64,000 nucleotides of DNA from Symbiodinium natans. Lineage: Eukaryota > Sar > Dinophyceae > Suessiales > Symbiodiniaceae. A model generated the notes under the pieces. The model was not told the DNA's origin and ran no database searches. It was given only the letters and a program-made list of their open reading frames with translations. Below, in pieces: positions 61,079 through 64,000 of this stretch (within the stretch, counting starts at the first letter, position 1; each line of letters begins with the position of its first letter). The position numbers were made by a program, and so were the translations under genes. The stretch spans positions 48,501-112,500 of the forward strand of contig CAJNDS010002749.1 in assembly GCA_905221605.1 (NCBI GenBank). Direction: 5' to 3'.

Positions 61079-61370
61079 GGGTTTCGGGTTTTAGGGTAAC
61101 CAAAACAGCACACAATTGTTGAGGGCTATTTATATGTTTTTGGCGGGTTTTGGGGTTTAGGGTAACCAAAACAGCACACAATTGTTGAGGGCTATTTACA
61201 TGTTTTTGGCGGGTTTCGGGTTTTAGGGTAACCAAAACAGCACACAATTGTTGAGGGCTATTTATATGTTTTTGGCGGGTTTTGGGGTTTAGGGTAACCA
61301 AAACAGCACACAATTGTTGAGGGCTATTTACATGTTTTTGGCGGGTTTTGGGGTTTAGGGTAACCAAAAC
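61079..61370. repeat. 66-bp minisatellite with alternating variants
   Basis: About 4.4 copies of a 66-bp unit containing GGGTAACCAAAACAGCACAC and GTTGAGGGCTATTTA. Variants alternate A-B-A-B (TATATG/TACATG and TTTCGGGTTTTAGGG/TTTTGGGGTTTAGGG). Because 66 is divisible by 3, a 22-residue repeat reads open on the minus strand. Confidence 0.95.
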
Positions 61371-61613
61371 AAAACACACACAACTCTTGAGGGGACTGAG
61401 GGATTAGGACCGGGTCATGAGGCTTCTGGCACGGTTGAAGCTTCGGGGACTCCGGCTAAGGGCTGAGGTTTTCGGCTGGCTTCCAGGGTTTCGGGTTTTG
61501 AGGGTTTGGTTTAGGGTTTAGGGTTTGGGGTTTAATAGGCTTCATAGGGTTTAGGGGTTTAGGGTTTAAGGATTAGGGTTTAGGGTGTAGGGTTGTAGGG
61601 CTTACGCTTTCCC

Positions 61614-61769
61614 ATGGCTGCTGAAAGCAGCGTTCACAAGACTGTGGCTAGACTGCTGCAATGGGCTGCACGGTTGAACTATGGGCGTTGCAACGGCAGC
61701 CACAGTGATACAAACAGCGGCAGCACGCACATGTGCTGCCAGCGCCAGCTGGCCGGACTACGCACCTAA
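61614..61769 (+). CDS. small ORF, unknown function
   Basis: 51 codons from ATG to TAA (MAAESSVHKTVARLLQWAAR...), with an amphipathic start and a Cys/Ser-rich end. The stop lies in a telomere-like unit. No family is recognised. Confidence 0.35.
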   Translation: MAAESSVHKTVARLLQWAARLNYGRCNGSHSDTNSGSTHMCCQRQLAGLRT

Positions 61770-62125
61770 ACCCTGAAACCTAAACTCTAAAAGCCAAACC
61801 CTCTCCCGGCGGTGCTTTCAAGTCTGACCCTCCCCCTTCCGCAGAATGCTTTGCATTGCCTATAGGGGCTTCGGGTTTAGGGTGCAGGCGTTTAGGGTAC
61901 GACTCTTGTAAGTACCTATAGTAAAAAAGCCCGAACCAAACACCCATGGGCGGAGGCTCCCTCTTCTTTGGGCTTTGGCGGTTGCGACTCTCACAACTAC
62001 GACTCCGACATGAGACCCCCGCAACTTTCATCCAAAGAGTCCTAAACCCCAAGCCCCAAACCCTAAACCCTAAACCGTAATCCCTACACCCTAAACCCTG
62101 AGCTGGCTCTTACCCTCAACCCTAG

Positions 62126-62232
62126 ACATTCACAACGCCGGCCCCTGGTGCGTGATTGCCTCTCACGCGCCGCATTTTCTCTCCCTAGGTGCCCTGGTCG
62201 GCGTTGGGGTCCTGAAGACGAAGACTCTTTAG
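62126..62232 (+). CDS. putative terminal exon
   Basis: Acceptor AACCCTAG, two bases, 34 codons (IHNAGPWCVIASHAPHFLSL...) and TAG inside a TTTAGGG unit. A second acceptor (TTTTCTCTCCCTAG at 62188) would give a shorter exon. Confidence 0.45.
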
Positions 62233-62427
62233 GGTTTAGGGTTTAGGGTTTGGGGCTTAGGGATTAGGGCTTGGGGCTTAGAGCGTAGGCGTTAGATCTC
62301 AAGGATTTAGGGCTTGGAATGAAGGCGCTCAGGAGGGTTGGGCTTTGAGGGCGGTTGGGGGTGATGCAGAAATTTCGGGGGCCTGAGGGTGCTCGGATCC
62401 CAAGTTCTGGGTTCAGGGTTTCGGGTT

Positions 62428-62848
62428 TAATCGCTCACACTCGGACAAGCCAGGTGAGGTACACAGTGTCCCATGGTCCTGACACAGGCCCCCTCAGCAC
62501 ACAACCAGCACAGCACTCCTACCACTTCCACCACCCCAGAGCCTCCTGACGACGTTCTGTAGCTTCCCTCAGGTCGCAAGTAGAAGCCTGCGCTCACGCA
62601 CGCCTCTTCGACCATCGAGTCAACTATGGAGGTGTCAGGAGATGGTTGTTCACAGCCATCTCTAACGACAGGGCGGCCCGTAGTGCGGACCTACGTGTGA
62701 GAGATGCAGCCAAGTGCCTCCTAAAACCAGTGCACTCATGCGTGGCCCAAGAGACACTCTTCCGAGTCCCGAGACCAACCGAACCGTGCCGCCACTGGCT
62801 TGACCTGAGCACTACGGGCCAGGTGGGCACGAGCGCATAGTTTCAACA
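62428..62848 (-). repeat. probable 3' LTR of a second LTR element
   Basis: On the minus strand a purine tract (AAGGTGATGGGGA, 62861-62849) is followed by TGTTGAAACTATGCG. The LTR appears to end at GCGATTA (62428), where telomere-like sequence begins. A TG...TA ending also occurs in the copia LTR. Confidence 0.5.
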
Positions 62849-62878
62849 TCCCCATCACCTTGGCACGACACTCGGCAG

Positions 62879-63484
62879 TCAGGACACTACCAAGTTAGGT
62901 GCATGGTGATGCAGCTCCACAGCTACATCGGAACCAATTAGGGGATCGATTCGGAAGGAAGGTGCCGGATCAGCCCTCGAGAAGCGATGTGGTTGTTCGA
63001 CTAGCGCCCTGACGATCCTCCGTCTACCCTTGTAGACCTGGAACCTCAGCCGTGGCTTGGACTTCTGTGGATCAGGGAGCATGGAGACGAAGGACCTCAT
63101 CGCAACTTCAGCTGGTACATGGTCTGCTGGCTCAGGGTAGGAGTGCTTCCAAGCTTGTCGAACGATGTCGAACGAAGCCTCTTCCTTCCCAAGACAAGTA
63201 GCTCCAGAGGGTGAGACGAGATCTCCCTTTCCTAGAGCTAGCTCCTTCGCCCACCCTCCGAGCTCCTTCATCTTGTCCTTGAGTTCACCAGTACTGGAAG
63301 CAGCCTGACAAGCCTCGTAGATGCATCTAGTCACCAAGCGTTGGTGCTTGGGTAGACGGGTCTCGATGTAGAGCCCCAGGTTTGTTGTGACATCAGGGCG
63401 GAAGTGCTCCCTGGTTTTCCACTTGGACTTGGGAAGAGGGCGCGCCGCGGTGGACGGTGCCCCTTCAGCTGTGGGTCCAACCAT
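62879..63484 (-). CDS. ORF at the 3' end of the second LTR element
   Basis: 201 codons (MVGPTAEGAPSTAARPLPKS...) with a helical middle (ETRLPKHQRLVTRCIYEACQ) and a basic patch (VYKGRRRIVRAL). It ends 18 bp before the purine tract. An upstream 83-codon reading in another frame (63582-63331, MARYLHPNSMNQLISRLNKT) probably joins it through an indel near 63510. No retroviral enzyme motif is seen, so it may be a Gag-like or accessory protein. The element runs off the window. Confidence 0.5.
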   Translation of the reverse strand: MVGPTAEGAPSTAARPLPKSKWKTREHFRPDVTTNLGLYIETRLPKHQRLVTRCIYEACQAASSTGELKDKMKELGGWAKELALGKGDLVSPSGATCLGKEEASFDIVRQAWKHSYPEPADHVPAEVAMRSFVSMLPDPQKSKPRLRFQVYKGRRRIVRALVEQPHRFSRADPAPSFRIDPLIGSDVAVELHHHAPNLVVS

Positions 63485-64000
63485 CTTGAAGTCCAGGGCT
63501 CTTGGTCGACTGGAGGGTCAGCAGTCTTGTTGAGTCGCGAGATGAGTTGGTTCATGGAGTTGGGGTGGAGGTAGCGTGCCATGAAGAGGTGCTTGCGTAA
63601 GTTGGGTGGCTGAAGTGGGATGGTGTTGTGACGTAGAGGGCGCTGACCCTCAGGGCCCCCCTGTCATTCCGGAGGACCCCGCTGGCGCAGCTGGCTTCAA
63701 GAGCCTGGACAGCTTAGTCTGTTTGGAGGGGCAGCCTCGTGCAGCCTAGAAGGAAGGGCAAGGTGAGAAGGCATGATCGAGCTCGTCAAGTAGACAAGCG
63801 GTTGGCCACTTCCATCGCGACGCACAACGTAGCCACCCAAGCCTTGGACTGGCCTGCGACCCGGGACCCTCCTTGGAAAGGTGGGGACGATGGTGTCTTG
63901 TCGAGCGAGGCCCCAGTAGGGTCTGGTGTCACTACACCAGCAGCGGGGCTGTGACCCCGCTGGTGGCAACTCCTTGACAGCACAGGCTGAGTAGACCCAT

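Noticed and set aside
61079-61370. CRISPR array
   Set aside because: Units are contiguous 66-bp tandem repeats without variable spacers.
61062-61379. 105-codon minus-strand ORF with 22-residue repeats
   Set aside because: It is open only because the 66-bp satellite unit is divisible by three; no start context or conservation signal.

Overview
Organism. The window looks like nuclear DNA of a dinoflagellate. Supporting signs are dispersed TTTAGGG/CCCTAAA (plant-type telomere) motifs, very short GC-rich exons with GT-AG and GC-AG borders, an intron with terminal inverted repeats (introner-like), a large Ty1/copia element carrying a cytosine-methyltransferase-like domain (DNMT-bearing retroelements are published from dinoflagellates), and an IS1595/Merlin-type DDE transposon. 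No rRNA, tRNA, CRISPR or bacterial operon was recognised. The species cannot be named from sequence alone.

Layout. 1-9.9 kb: short exons in telomere-motif-rich introns, a three-exon gene (2435-2866, minus), an intronless ORF pair (3845-4922, plus) and a MhpD-type hydratase gene (7254-8236, minus) split by an introner-like intron. 9967-19888: a 9.9-kb copia element with near-identical LTRs, inserted in a TTTAGGG array. 20-26.6 kb: more exon islands and the longest telomere-motif array, which is itself most of a probable intron. 26.9-32.2 kb: a 5.3-kb DNA transposon with long, repeat-rich inverted ends, a transposase and an accessory protein. 32.3-34 kb: remnants of an LTR element, minisatellites and a foldback. 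34-62.4 kb: a mosaic of telomere-motif blocks, small inverted-repeat elements, microsatellites, homopolymers and many 28-123 bp exon islands on both strands. 62.4-64 kb: the 3' end of a second LTR element on the minus strand.

How it fits together. Telomere-like blocks are not random filler. Around most exon-like islands the order is CCCTAAA - island - TTTAGGG, and at ten islands the predicted 5' splice site is the repeat itself (G|GTTTAGGG). Many introns therefore begin in (TTTAGGG)n and end near (CCCTAAA)n, giving self-complementary ends. Six exon pairs or trios can be joined in phase across such introns. Full gene models need RNA data; most islands are reported as isolated exons.

The copia element is the most remarkable single object. 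In order it encodes Gag with zinc fingers, two tandem aspartic-protease-like domains, a C5-methyltransferase-like domain, integrase, a TET/JBP-like 2-oxoglutarate/Fe(II) dioxygenase-like domain, reverse transcriptase/RNase H and a membrane-anchored Cys-rich tail. Three single-base shifts and one stop interrupt the reading frame.
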